Origin: DASQHW01 sp963837155
GTDB lineage: Bacteria; Actinomycetota; Acidimicrobiia; IMCC26256; PALSA-610
Direction: 5' to 3'
Length of the DNA: 64,000 nucleotides
NCBI GenBank assembly: GCA_963837155.1
Contig: CAWIMB010000002.1
Span: forward strand, 1,488,001-1,552,000
The notes under the pieces were generated by a model, which saw only the letters and a program-made list of their open reading frames with translations, searched no databases and was not told the DNA's origin. The position numbers and the translations under genes were made by a program. Positions 8,033-17,181 of the stretch are shown here, one piece after another. The number at the start of each line of letters is the position of its first letter. Position 1 is the stretch's first letter.

Positions 8033-9978
8033 TCGGTAGTGAGGAACCGGCTGCCGTCGCAGTCGTACGCGGCCGTGAGCGGAGGCAGAGCCGTAGCGAA
8101 CTGGCGGGAGCAGCGAACGACCGCGGGCCGGGTACCCCGGCCCGCAGTGAGCGCGACCCAGGAGCACGGCTCTTGGTTGCTGCCCTCGCCGCGTTCTTGT
8201 CGATCCCGCTGGTCATCGCGCTCGTCGTCCTGCATCAACCTCGCTGGTATCCGCTGCTCGACTGGGCGCAGACCGAGATCCGCGTGCGCGACATCGTCAG
8301 CAGCCACCCGCCGCTGATCGGCCTCGCGGGGCGCATCGGGCCGTTCGGCGTGAACGGCGGCAGCCACCCGGGCCCGTTGAGCTTCTACGCGCTCTGGCCG
8401 GTCTGGGAGCTCTTCGGCGCGTCGGCGTACGGATTGCAGGTCGCCAACGTCGTCCTCGACATCGCCGCGATCTCGCTCTCGCTGTGGATCGCGTACCGGC
8501 GCGGTGGCGCGTCGCTGGCGTTGTCGATCGCGGCCGTGCTCGCGGTATTGATGCGCGCGTACGGCCCGTTCATGCTCACCTCGCCGTGGAACCCGTACCT
8601 CCCGGTCCTCTGGTGGTTCGTGTTCCTGCTCGCGGCGTGGTCGCTCCTCGAGGACGATTTCGCGATGCTGCCGGTCGCGGTGTTTGCCGGGTCGTTCTGC
8701 ATGCAGACACACATCTCGTACCTCGGGTTGATCGGCGGCCTCGGCATCTTTCTCATCGGCGCGATCGCGTACACAGCGATTCGCCGCCGGCACGACGCGG
8801 CTGTTCGGAAGAAGCTCTGGCGGTGGGGCCTGTTCGGTGTCGGCCTGTTCATCGTGCTCTGGGTACCGCCGGTGATCGATCAGATCGTGCACTCGCCGGG
8901 CAACCTGCGAGTGATCCGCGATCACTTCAGCAGTCCGCCCGATCCGCCCATCGGCCTCGGCGACGGTGTGAACGCGCTGCTGACGCAGCTCAATCCGTTC
9001 AAGCTCTTCGGTGCGCAGCTCGTTCGCGACGGGAACCAGCGTCCGGTCAGCGGCGCGCGCCTGCCGGGTGTGCTGCTCGTCCTCGTGTGGATGGCGTCGG
9101 TCGCGGGTGCGTGGCGCCTGCGCGTGCGATCGCTGCTCCGGCTCGACCTCGTGCTTGCGGTGGCACTCGTCCTCGGGCTCATTTCGGCGGCGCGCATCTT
9201 CGGCGACGTGTGGTTCTACCTGCTGTTGTGGGCGTGGGCCTTGGCGGCTCTGTTGTTATTCGCGATCGGATGGACGGTCGTGGCGTTCGTTCGCACCCGC
9301 CTCGGCGACGCCCGCGCTCCCAATGCGGCGAGAGCCGGTATCGCGGCGCTCGCGGCCGCGGTCGTCATCGCGACCGCCGTGTTCGCGTTGTCGGCATCGC
9401 ACGTCAACGTCATGTCGCCGCGCTTGAACGCCGAGCTCGGCGCACTCACGTCGCCAACCGTGGCGGCACTCGCCGAGGCGCGCGACAACGGCCAGCGCGG
9501 GCCCTATCTCGTGACGTGGCTCCCGGAGGCACAAGCGATCGGTTCGGAGGGCTACGGCCTGCTCAACGAGCTCCTCCGTCACGGGTTCGATGCGTATGCC
9601 GCCGACGTCTTCCAACCGGGGGCGACCCGGTACCACGTGATACTGCCGGGCCGAGCGACACTGCAGGTCCACCTCGCGACCGGCGTCGACATCGCGCGCT
9701 GGCGCGCCGACACCCGCTTTCGCGAAGTTGCCGCCTTCGATCCGCGGTCGGATGCGGAGCGCGGCGAGTTTGATCTCTTGCACGCGCAGGTCGTCGACGA
9801 CCTCCAGCGCGCGGGCCTGAACGAGCTCATCCCACGAGTGGACGACAACTTGTTCATGCTTGCGCTCGCGCGCGAGGTGCCGGAGGCCACTCGCCGCTTG
9901 GTCTCGCGCATGCTTGCGTTCGGTCTGCCGGCCGCGGTGTTCATCGGTCCTCCCGGCGAGCCCCCGAATCCCACGTGA
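8029..9978 (+). CDS. Polytopic GT-C-like membrane protein, family A copy 1
   Basis: A 649-residue membrane protein with about ten hydrophobic segments and a C-terminal extracytoplasmic domain. It shares three blocks with the protein at 14443-16248: SHPGPLSFYALWP / WDHPGPALFWLLAP, SPWNPYLPVL / DPWNPWIAVL and SPGNLRVIRDHF / SPGNLGEIIDYF. The start is GTG 8029, overlapping the previous stop (GTGA). The first 45 or so residues are a charged, Arg/Ser-rich tail encoded by a repeat-rich, hairpin-forming stretch (see 8123-8145) and look like an acquired extension. The function is not recognised; an envelope sugar transferase or glycolipid handling role is inferred from neighbours. Confidence 0.75.
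   Translation: MIGSEEPAAVAVVRGRERRQSRSELAGAANDRGPGTPARSERDPGARLLVAALAAFLSIPLVIALVVLHQPRWYPLLDWAQTEIRVRDIVSSHPPLIGLAGRIGPFGVNGGSHPGPLSFYALWPVWELFGASAYGLQVANVVLDIAAISLSLWIAYRRGGASLALSIAAVLAVLMRAYGPFMLTSPWNPYLPVLWWFVFLLAAWSLLEDDFAMLPVAVFAGSFCMQTHISYLGLIGGLGIFLIGAIAYTAIRRRHDAAVRKKLWRWGLFGVGLFIVLWVPPVIDQIVHSPGNLRVIRDHFSSPPDPPIGLGDGVNALLTQLNPFKLFGAQLVRDGNQRPVSGARLPGVLLVLVWMASVAGAWRLRVRSLLRLDLVLAVALVLGLISAARIFGDVWFYLLLWAWALAALLLFAIGWTVVAFVRTRLGDARAPNAARAGIAALAAAVVIATAVFALSASHVNVMSPRLNAELGALTSPTVAALAEARDNGQRGPYLVTWLPEAQAIGSEGYGLLNELLRHGFDAYAADVFQPGATRYHVILPGRATLQVHLATGVDIARWRADTRFREVAAFDPRSDAERGEFDLLHAQVVDDLQRAGLNELIPRVDDNLFMLALAREVPEATRRLVSRMLAFGLPAAVFIGPPGEPPNPT
8123..8145. repeat. Perfect 10-bp inverted repeat inside the 5' end of the gene at 8029
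   Basis: GCGGGCCGGG (8123-8132) and CCCGGCCCGC (8136-8145) pair perfectly around the 3-base loop TAC. It lies in a segment (about 8067-8160) rich in GAGCGGAG / GAGCAGCGA / GTGAGCGCGA words like those in gaps at 42898-42990, 47155-47270 and the 5' end of the gene at 54933-55955. It could be a small REP-like element captured by the coding frame. Confidence 0.5.
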
Positions 9979-11321
9979 CGCAGGAGATGGGCCGCCCGGC
10001 GCGGTGGTTCGGCTGGACGCTCGCGGGCGTTGCAGTGATCGCGCTCGCAGTGCGCGTCACGTACGTTCTCGTCGAACGGCGCGACTTCGACCCGGGTGGT
10101 GACGCGTTCTTCTACCACGTGGGCGCGAACCTGCTCGCCGACGGCAAGGGCTTCATCCAGCCGCACCTGTATCCGCTCGTGCATCGCCAAGCCGCCGAGC
10201 ACCCGCCGCTGTACCTGATCTTTCTCTGGGTGCCGTCGGTCCTCGGCATGAAGAGCGTGTTGACCCACGTGTTGTGGACGTGCCTGCTCGGCACCGCCAC
10301 CGTCGTGTTCGTCGGGCTCGTCGGTCGTGAAGTCGGCGGCCCGCGCCTCGGCATCATCGCCGCGCTCGATCGCCGCGCTGTATCCGAACATCTGGGCGCC
10401 GGACGGGATGCTCGAAGCCGAATCGCTCGCAATGTTCTTCGCGACGCTCGCAGTGTTCCTCGCGTACCGCTACTGGCGCCGGCCCAGCTGGCCCCGTCTC
10501 GCATGGCTCGGCGCCGCTGTGGCGCCGGCGCGCTCACCCGGTCCGAGCTCATCTTGCTGGTGCCGATGCTCGTGCTGCCGCTCGCGTTGGGAACGCGCGA
10601 TCGTCCGATGGGAGAACGGCTCCGGTGGCTCGGCGCGGCGACGTTGGCCGCACTGTTCGTGATCGCGCCGTGGAGCATCTACAACGCGACCCGATTCGAT
10701 CACCCGATCATCTTGAGTGCCCAGGCCGGGCCCCTGCTCTCGGCCGCGAACTGCGATTCGACCTATTACGGAGGCTTCCAGGGCTACTTCGACATCCGGT
10801 GCACCATGGAGGTCGACCGACGGGAAGGCATCACGGAGAAGGACGACGAATCCGTCGAGGACAAGGTCAATCGGCGGGAGGCGATCGAGTACATCCGCGG
10901 GCACCTCAGCCGGCTCCCGACGGTCGAGCGGGTGCGGCTACAACGACTCGTCGGGCTGTACCACCCGTCGTTGTACGTCCACCAGGACGCGCTCCTCGAG
11001 GGACGCGAGCTGTGGGTGTCGTGGGCCGCGCTCTGGAGCTTCTATGGCCTCGCGTTGCTGTCGATCGTGGGCGCGGTGGTGCTCGTCCGCCGCCGGGACG
11101 GTCGCGTTCCGCTGTATCCACTGCTCGCACCGATCGGTGCGGTGATCGTCACGGTGTTGTTGACGTACGCGAGCACTCGCTTCCGAGCAATCGCAGAACC
11201 TTCGCTCGCCGTCCTGACGGCGGTCGCAATCGATGCCATATTGCGCGCGGTGTTCAGGACCCGGCGAGGAAGTGATCGCTATTCCGAGCTGCGATCGCCA
11301 TCACCGGACCTTGTGGGTTGA
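9975..11321 (+). CDS. GT39-like membrane glycosyltransferase, family B copy 1 (two compensating frameshifts)
   Basis: About 448 residues, polytopic. The first loop after helix 1 has PGGDAFFYHVGANLLADG and AEHPPLYLIFLW, the layout of ArnT/PMT-type GT-C enzymes in which an acidic residue in loop 1 is catalytic. A later loop has ANCDSTYYGG, matched by ANCDSTYAG in the paralogue at 13015-14376. Between about 10368 (one extra base in CGCTCGATCG) and about 10522 (one missing base in GTGGCGCCGG) the protein is read in another frame. That frame gives YPNIWAPDGMLEAESLAMFF, as expected for the family. The start is GTG 9975, overlapping the upstream stop. The 3' end overlaps the convergent GMC gene by 68 bp. 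Confidence 0.75.
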   Translation: MTQEMGRPARWFGWTLAGVAVIALAVRVTYVLVERRDFDPGGDAFFYHVGANLLADGKGFIQPHLYPLVHRQAAEHPPLYLIFLWVPSVLGMKSVLTHVLWTCLLGTATVVFVGLVGREVGGPRLGIIAALDRRAVSEHLGAGRDARSRIARNVLRDARSVPRVPLLAPAQLAPSRMARRRCGAGALTRSELILLVPMLVLPLALGTRDRPMGERLRWLGAATLAALFVIAPWSIYNATRFDHPIILSAQAGPLLSAANCDSTYYGGFQGYFDIRCTMEVDRREGITEKDDESVEDKVNRREAIEYIRGHLSRLPTVERVRLQRLVGLYHPSLYVHQDALLEGRELWVSWAALWSFYGLALLSIVGAVVLVRRRDGRVPLYPLLAPIGAVIVTVLLTYASTRFRAIAEPSLAVLTAVAIDAILRAVFRTRRGSDRYSELRSPSPDLVG

Positions 11322-12682
11322 CACCAGGTGCGTCCGGGATCAGCGACGCGTCATTCACGCGGAGGTTTGTGAAGCCCCACACGCGCCCGAAGCTGTCGGT
11401 GCCGGTGAGGTTCCGGTCTTCGCCGATGCGGACGCTCGACGTGAGGTGCACGGTCATCAAGTTGGCGCGGTTGCGCGTGCATCGCGTCCCACCACTGCAC
11501 GAGGTCCTTGGTCGAGCGCGCGGTCACGCCGCCGGTCACCGACGGATACAACTCGGTCGCGCCGGACGCCAGCAGCACTTCGCCGAGGTGTATGAGCGCG
11601 CGCGCCAGCCGGCTCATGTCGCCCTCGGTGAGGTTGTACGTCAGCAGTGGCGCCCGCAGCCCCGGGAGCGCAAGTACGCGGCCGCCGCCGTCGCTGCGGA
11701 TCGCGGCGTAGTACACGGCGACGTTCTCCCAATTGGCGAGCGCGTCGGCATAATCCGCTCCGGAGTCGGCGAGCGCGAGCGCGACGTGTCCGCGCCGGCT
11801 GGCGGATCCGCCAATCGTGAGCGTGGGCGCGAACTCCGTCACCCGGTGCATGGGGACTTCGCCGTGGTCGATGGGGTGCGTGAAGCGCGCGGCAATCTTC
11901 ACCGTCGGGTGCATCTTCAGGCCGTGACCGATGTTCCTGCGAATCCCGCACCGTTGCAGGAGCATCGGTGTCTGGGTCGCGCCGGCGCACACGAAGACGT
12001 GCTCGGCCCGGATCACGAGCGGCTCGACCGATCCATCGGGTAGCTGCCGGGCGCAACGCGCGCCAGTGATGCGGTTGCCGCTCCGGAGCAGACGAATCAC
12101 GCGGCAATCGGCGATCAGATCGGCGCCCGCTTCGATCGCCCGGGGCAGCATCGTACGCGCCATCGTCTGCTTGACGGCGCGCCCGTTCGGTTCGTAGCGG
12201 AAGACGCGTGAGAACTCCACCGCTTGCCAGCCGAGCTTCGCCGCGCCGCGCTCCAGTACGGCCGAAGACGTGGGCGGCGCGCCCGGGAGCCGCGAAACTG
12301 CCAGCTCGTCTTCGATGCGCGCCGCGTACCGGTCGAGCGCGTCCGGGCCGAACTCATCGATCGCGTACTTGCGTTGCCACTCCTCGGCGAGATCGGTGGG
12401 CAAGCGGTGATACAGCCCGCTGTTGATCTCCGTGCTGCCGCCGACGCAGCGGCCTTCGGCAAACGCAATCGCGGGCCGGCCGAGCGCCGCCGACGGACCG
12501 CCGTAGCGGTACTTGGCCACCATCTCCTCGAGCGAGAACGGCTCCATCGCGTCGGGGTCGATCCACGGACCCTCTTCCACGATGATGACTGCGCGACCGG
12601 CGCGGGCGAGCGTTGCGCCCGTGACCGCACCGCCGGCACCGGAACCGATGATGAGGACTTCCGTGTCGAGCGTTGCGTTCAT
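11254..12682 (-). CDS. GMC-family FAD oxidoreductase (frameshift near 11467)
   Basis: About 475 residues. The N-terminal FAD motif is LIIGSGAGGAVTGATLA, followed by GRCVGGSTEINSG (the GMC signature) and a C-terminal NPQGPVMAIAARN block. These soluble flavoenzymes oxidise alcohols, sterols or sugars. The frame changes at about 11467 (CGCGCAACCGCG run: two bases missing or one extra). The second frame gives NLMTVHLTSSVRIGEDR and the family C-terminus, ending at 11254. ATG 12682 overlaps the stop of the small upstream gene (ATGA), so the two are coupled. The 68-bp antisense overlap with the 3' end of the GT39-like gene is real if both C-termini are correct. Confidence 0.82.
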
Positions 12683-13002
12683 GCCGCGTCCGGAACCAAC
12701 TCGTTCTCCGCGAACAGCACGAGCGAGTGGAGCAGACGCACGTACTGACGCAGCGGGTCGAGACGGCTTGTGCTCCAGCGCTCGATCCGCCGTTTGATGC
12801 CGTCGGCGTCGAGGCGGCCGAGCGAGGACGCGATCCGCGGCCACGCGCCGAACAGCAAAGACTCGGCCGCGACGCCGGCGCGCAGGTACTCGGGCATCGA
12901 GCGCAAGGTGTTCTCGACGTACGCTTCGACGCTGTGACGCGTGCGCTCATCGAGCGCGGGGTTCGCGAAGCTGGCCACCACCTGACGCTCGAGCCACAGC
13001 AT
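12679..13002 (-). CDS. Small protein coupled to the GMC oxidoreductase
   Basis: A 107-residue, helix-rich, acidic/hydrophobic protein (begins MLWLERQVVASFANPALDE). It has no cofactor motif, cysteine pair or obvious membrane helix. Its stop overlaps the GMC start by 4 bp and its own start is 12 bp after the stop of the membrane transferase at 13015. The position fits a small subunit or chaperone of the flavoenzyme, comparable to the small subunits that accompany some GMC dehydrogenases. The sequence alone does not prove membership. Confidence 0.65.
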   Translation of the reverse strand: MLWLERQVVASFANPALDERTRHSVEAYVENTLRSMPEYLRAGVAAESLLFGAWPRIASSLGRLDADGIKRRIERWSTSRLDPLRQYVRLLHSLVLFAENELVPDAA

Positions 13003-13014
13003 CGAGCGAGGAGC

Positions 13015-14376
13015 CTACCCAGGGGTTGCCGGAAGTACGTCATCGCTGTGTCTCTGCGTGAGGGCGCGCCAGATGGCCGCCAGCGTCACGGCTGCGAGCA
13101 CGAGCAGCGCCGGCTCGGCGCCCACGCGGAAGCGCTGCTGCCCGTAGGTGAGCGCACTGACGACCGAGACCGCGAGTGCGGTGGTCACCAGCGGCCAGAT
13201 GACGGACCGCCGGCGCCGGCTGATCACGACGCCCACGATCGCGAGCGGCAGAACGAACCAATACATGACTGTGCCGCGCATCTGCCACTCGCGTGGCCGT
13301 CCCTCGAGTGCTTCGAAATTCACCTGCTGGCGCGGCGCGTACAGCGCCCACGTACGCAACACTCGCGTCACCATCACTTTGGGGAGCGATCCCAGGTGAT
13401 CGCGCGCGTAGTCCACGCCGTCCCGCCGGTGCATGCTTGCGACTTTTGCCTCGTCGAAGTTCGGATCGGCGATGTCGAATCCCTCGAAGCAGGCCGACGC
13501 CTGGGGGAGCTCGCGGGCGCGGTCGCCGAACTGCGAGAACGTCTCTCGCCACAGACCGAGCGTCGCGCCCGCGTAGGTCGAGTCGCAGTTCGCACCATCG
13601 ATGAGCGTCGCGGCGTTGTTGGACACGGGCACGACGGTGTGGAACTTTGCCGCGTTGCGGATGGTCCAGGGCGCGAGCACCGCGAGTGCGACGCCGAGCG
13701 CGGCCGCGCCCCGTACGAGCCGGTCGCGAGCTGGCAGCCGGACGCCGCGCCAACACAATCCGATCACCAGCAAGAGGCCGACCAGCGCGCCCTCGGCTCG
13801 CGTCAGCATGGCGAGTCCGATGACGGCGCCGAGCGCGATGAAGCGGCCCATCGTCGGCTTGTCGTACGCGCGGTACGTCAGCAACAACGCGATGACGACG
13901 AGCGGCGCATAGAGCGCTTCCGCCATCAAGATCCCTTCACTCTGGAAGAGCATGGGAGAACAGGCAGCAAGCGCGGCGGCAATGAGGCCGACTGCCGTTC
14001 CGCCGACGCGTCGCCCGAGCAGGCCGATGAGCACCACCGTGCCCGTCCCGACGAGGGCGAGGAAGAGGCGCTGCTGCTCGACGCTGTGCAGCCCGATGCG
14101 CGCGGGGACCGCGAGCAGCGCCGGAAACAGTGGCGGATACTCGGCGGTCGCGCGCGTGCGATGCAGCAGCAGCTCATCGAAGGGACGGATATAGCCATCG
14201 CCACGCGCGAGATGCTCGCCGAGAAGGTGATAGGCGCTGGCATCGCCGATCTTCGGTACCGACGGATCCACGATGACGACGAACGCGATCCGTATGGAAA
14301 GGGCGGCGATCGCGATGGCGGCCAGCGCGATTGCGAACCGGAGTCGCGAGCGGTCGTCGCCACTCGCCTCGATCAT
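13015..14376 (-). CDS. GT39-like membrane glycosyltransferase, family B copy 2
   Basis: A 453-residue polytopic protein and paralogue of the one at 9975-11321. It has KIGDASAYHLLGEHLARGDG in loop 1, ATAEYPPLFPALLA, then ANCDSTYAGATLGLW, and a C-terminal membrane half ending with FRVGAEPALLVLAAV. A GT-C glycosyltransferase acting on the outer membrane face with a polyprenyl-phosphate sugar is the likely role. ATG 14376 is chosen; reading further upstream adds only an Arg-rich, non-conserved stretch. It is first in a three-gene minus-strand unit with the small gene and the GMC oxidoreductase. Confidence 0.78.
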   Translation of the reverse strand: MIEASGDDRSRLRFAIALAAIAIAALSIRIAFVVIVDPSVPKIGDASAYHLLGEHLARGDGYIRPFDELLLHRTRATAEYPPLFPALLAVPARIGLHSVEQQRLFLALVGTGTVVLIGLLGRRVGGTAVGLIAAALAACSPMLFQSEGILMAEALYAPLVVIALLLTYRAYDKPTMGRFIALGAVIGLAMLTRAEGALVGLLLVIGLCWRGVRLPARDRLVRGAAALGVALAVLAPWTIRNAAKFHTVVPVSNNAATLIDGANCDSTYAGATLGLWRETFSQFGDRARELPQASACFEGFDIADPNFDEAKVASMHRRDGVDYARDHLGSLPKVMVTRVLRTWALYAPRQQVNFEALEGRPREWQMRGTVMYWFVLPLAIVGVVISRRRRSVIWPLVTTALAVSVVSALTYGQQRFRVGAEPALLVLAAVTLAAIWRALTQRHSDDVLPATPG

Positions 14377-14442
14377 GGCGGGCGATGCTATACGGCACGC
14401 ACCGCTGGACGGCCTGCGGGCTCGTAGCATCTGGTCTCGATC
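14377..14442. promoter_or_regulatory. Short divergent promoter region
   Basis: Only 66 bp separate two divergent membrane genes, and neither start has a Shine-Dalgarno sequence. On the minus strand TATAGC (14392-14387) lies 10 bases before ATG 14376. On the plus strand TAGCAT lies about 12 bases before ATG 14443. Both fit -10 boxes of leaderless or very short-leader transcripts, common in Actinobacteria. Confidence 0.3.
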
Positions 14443-16248
14443 ATGGACACGGTCCGCACATCAGCTCCCGCGACGGATGAGCCCGCGCCCGTGCGGCATG
14501 CCCCTCGCCCTTCCCGTGTGGGCGTGTACGGACTGATCGTCCTGGTGTTGGTCCCGCTCGTCGCGACGCTGCTCTCACTGCTCGGCACGCACTGGCACCC
14601 GTCATCCGACGATGCCCTCATCGTCCTCCGCATCCGCGAGGTCGGCGGCCGGCACACGCCGCTGACCGGTGTGCACTCCCGCTTCGGATGGGACCACCCG
14701 GGACCTGCGCTGTTCTGGCTGCTTGCGCCGTTCCGCTGGATTGCAGGCAACAACGGCGTGCTCTTCGGCGTCGCGTGCATCAACGGAGCGGCGATCGTGG
14801 GCGCGCTCCTGGTGGCGCGCCGGCGCGCCGGATTGTCGTTCGTCATCGTGCTCTGGGTCGCGATCCTCGTGCTGACCCGCGCGCTGGGGTCGACGTTGCT
14901 GATCGATCCGTGGAACCCGTGGATCGCGGTGTTGCCGTTTCTGTTGTACATGCTGCTCGCGTGGTCCGTCGCGGACCGCGATCTCGTCGCGCTGCCGCTG
15001 CTTGTCGCGGTCGGATCGTTCCTCGTGCAGACCCACGTGGGATACGTGCCGCTGGTCGCCGGCGCGGGCGCGACCGCGGTCGCGCTGATGTTCCTCCGAC
15101 GCGCCGACGAGCCGCGGCTCGCGCGCGCCGACGTCCGCAAGTGGGCCGGTATCTCCGCCGGCGTGGGGGTGCTGGTGTGGCTCGCGCCGCTCATCCAGCA
15201 GTTCACGGGCAGCCCCGGCAATCTCGGCGAGATCATCGACTACTTCCGTCATCCCACCGAGAAGACGCTCGGCATCGCGTATGGCTTCGGCCTCATGGGC
15301 AAGGAGCTTCGTCCGCCCGGGCCGTGGGTGACCGGCAACGACGAAGGCGCGCTCGGCTTTGTGTTCACCGCCGGCACGATCCCCGCGCTGCTGTTGCTCG
15401 CCGCCGCGCTGGTGCTCGCCGCACTCGCGTGGCGGCGCGGACGCAGCAGCGCGACCCGGTTCGCGTGTCTGGTGGTGGCGACCGCGTGGTTCGGTGTGCT
15501 CGCGGGTGGGCGCATCACCGGCCCGCCCGGCCCGTACCTCCTGCGGTGGTGGTGGGTGATCGCCGCGCTGCTGTGGTGTTCGCTCGTCTGGTCATTGTGG
15601 TCGGTGATTGGCGAGGCACGGCTTTCTCGCGTCCTGGTTCCAATCGGGACTGCGGTCGTCGTGGTGCTCGCCGCCGTCGTCGCGTACGACGCGGTTCCCG
15701 CCCGCGTGCCGCAGGCCCAGTACTCCACTGCGGTGGGCAAGCTCATGAGCGGCACGATCGGTCAGCTCTCGCGAGATCGGCGCTATCTGTTGAAGTGGTT
15801 CAACTCCGACGCGCTGGGCGCAGTTGGCGTCGGGACCTATCTCGATCTCGTCGATCGCGGCTTCGACGTCCGCGTGTCGCCCGAGTACGGACCGGGGTTC
15901 GGATCGTGGCGCGCCGTGCGCGCCAATGAAGCCGATCATTTGGACGGCACGATCATCGTCGTCTCGAGCGACAGCTCCGCAAGCTTTCAGCGACCGGTCG
16001 ACGCGGTACCAGCCGGCCATTACGACCCGTTGCGCGCGGACGATCGGCAACGCGCGCAGGACATTGAACGAGACATTCGCAGCCGCTCCGGTCCGAATGG
16101 CCCGCTGGAACCTTCGGAGGTCGAGTCAGTCTTCGGGCGCGCGCTGCTGCGGCAGGCCGGTGTCGATGACGCGAGCATCGAGGCGTTGCGCCGGCTGCGC
16201 AAGCCAGGGCTCGCTTACGAGGTGTTCGTCGTCCCGACGGCGAGGTGA
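14443..16248 (+). CDS. Polytopic GT-C-like membrane protein, family A copy 2
   Basis: A 601-residue membrane protein, paralogue of the protein at 8029-9978, sharing WDHPGPALFW, DPWNPWIAVL, the QTHVGYVPL block and SPGNLGEIIDYF. Around ten hydrophobic segments are followed by an extracytoplasmic C-terminal domain. The start is ATG 14443; no ribosome binding site is visible. Its stop lies 34 bp inside the convergent methyltransferase gene. Together with 13015-14376 it mirrors the A-B gene pair at 8029-11321 in inverted order. Confidence 0.78.
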   Translation: MDTVRTSAPATDEPAPVRHAPRPSRVGVYGLIVLVLVPLVATLLSLLGTHWHPSSDDALIVLRIREVGGRHTPLTGVHSRFGWDHPGPALFWLLAPFRWIAGNNGVLFGVACINGAAIVGALLVARRRAGLSFVIVLWVAILVLTRALGSTLLIDPWNPWIAVLPFLLYMLLAWSVADRDLVALPLLVAVGSFLVQTHVGYVPLVAGAGATAVALMFLRRADEPRLARADVRKWAGISAGVGVLVWLAPLIQQFTGSPGNLGEIIDYFRHPTEKTLGIAYGFGLMGKELRPPGPWVTGNDEGALGFVFTAGTIPALLLLAAALVLAALAWRRGRSSATRFACLVVATAWFGVLAGGRITGPPGPYLLRWWWVIAALLWCSLVWSLWSVIGEARLSRVLVPIGTAVVVVLAAVVAYDAVPARVPQAQYSTAVGKLMSGTIGQLSRDRRYLLKWFNSDALGAVGVGTYLDLVDRGFDVRVSPEYGPGFGSWRAVRANEADHLDGTIIVVSSDSSASFQRPVDAVPAGHYDPLRADDRQRAQDIERDIRSRSGPNGPLEPSEVESVFGRALLRQAGVDDASIEALRRLRKPGLAYEVFVVPTAR

Positions 16249-17038
16249 TTGACCCGCGCCTTGGGCCGCCGTGCGATCGCGAACAACACCGGCGTGGTCG
16301 TCAGGATCTTTTGCGTGATGTAGAGATGCGACGCGTCGATGCCCGACCCGACACCGGATTTCTTGCTCCCGAGCATCCGGTACACCACGGGCAGCGCGTG
16401 CTCGTACGACCAGACGTACGCGCGGCGGGGGAGGCGATGGCGCAGCCGGAGCACATCGAGCCGCAAGATCCGTTCTCCGCTCGCGCGCCGAGCCGCGAAG
16501 TCCGCCTGGAGCATTTCGTCGCCTTCGAGGCCGAGGCACTCCACGTCGTCGAAGAACAACGACAGCATCGACACGAGGTGATCAGGTTCGAACAGATACA
16601 CGTGGAAAGGGTTCTCGAAGTCGGCGGGCGCGTTGGGTGTGATCACGAACGCGGTGCCATCCGGGCCCAACACCCCGCGAGCTCGGCGACGTGCACGACC
16701 GGGTCGGTGAAGTGCTCGATGATGTGCGACGACACGACGGCGTCGATGCTGTGGTCCCGCACGCCGAGGCGTGCACCGTCCATGCCCGCGAACCGGAGGC
16801 GATCGTTCCCGTGCCGGCGCCCCGCGTCGACGACCGTCGCCGCGCTGTAGTCGGCGCCCACGACGTGGCGGTCGGGCGCGGTGAGGGTCGCGGTCTCGTC
16901 GCCCACCCCGCAGCCGATGTCGAGCACGACACCGGCACCCAGCCGGGTCACAACTTCCCGGTAGCCCGCGTCGTGCAGGGCGAGCAGCGCATCCGGCGTT
17001 GCACCCTGCATGGGCCGCTCGCCCGTGAGTTCCGGCAC
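16215..17038 (-). CDS. Class I SAM-dependent methyltransferase (frameshift near 16675)
   Basis: About 274 residues. The N-terminal half has VVLDIGCGVGDETATL (SAM-binding glycine motif), GADYSAATV and the motif-4 region DHSIDAVVSSHIIEHFTDP, typical of Methyltransf_11-type enzymes. At about 16675 one base is missing in a GCGGGG run. The continuing frame reads VLGPDGTAFVITPNAP, ADFENPFHVYLFEPDHLVSM and a C-terminus ending in NHLAVGTTNTS. This is the usual layout of methyltransferases in sugar or glycolipid clusters. The acceptor is unknown. The gene is divergent from the GT4 at 17182. Confidence 0.8.
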
Positions 17039-17181
17039 GGCGGGACACTACCCATATCGGGCCCCGACAGCGCTTTTGCGAAGGCGTTTGCGTAGACTCC
17101 CGTCCCGCTCGTGACACGCGACTCCATTGCACATGACCATTGCATACGGGTACGCGCACCCTGGATGAAGGCTGCGACCTC

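Noticed and set aside
10327..10662. Programmed frameshifting in the GT39-like gene
   Set aside because: Two compensating shifts without slippery heptamers, matching the error pattern elsewhere in the window.
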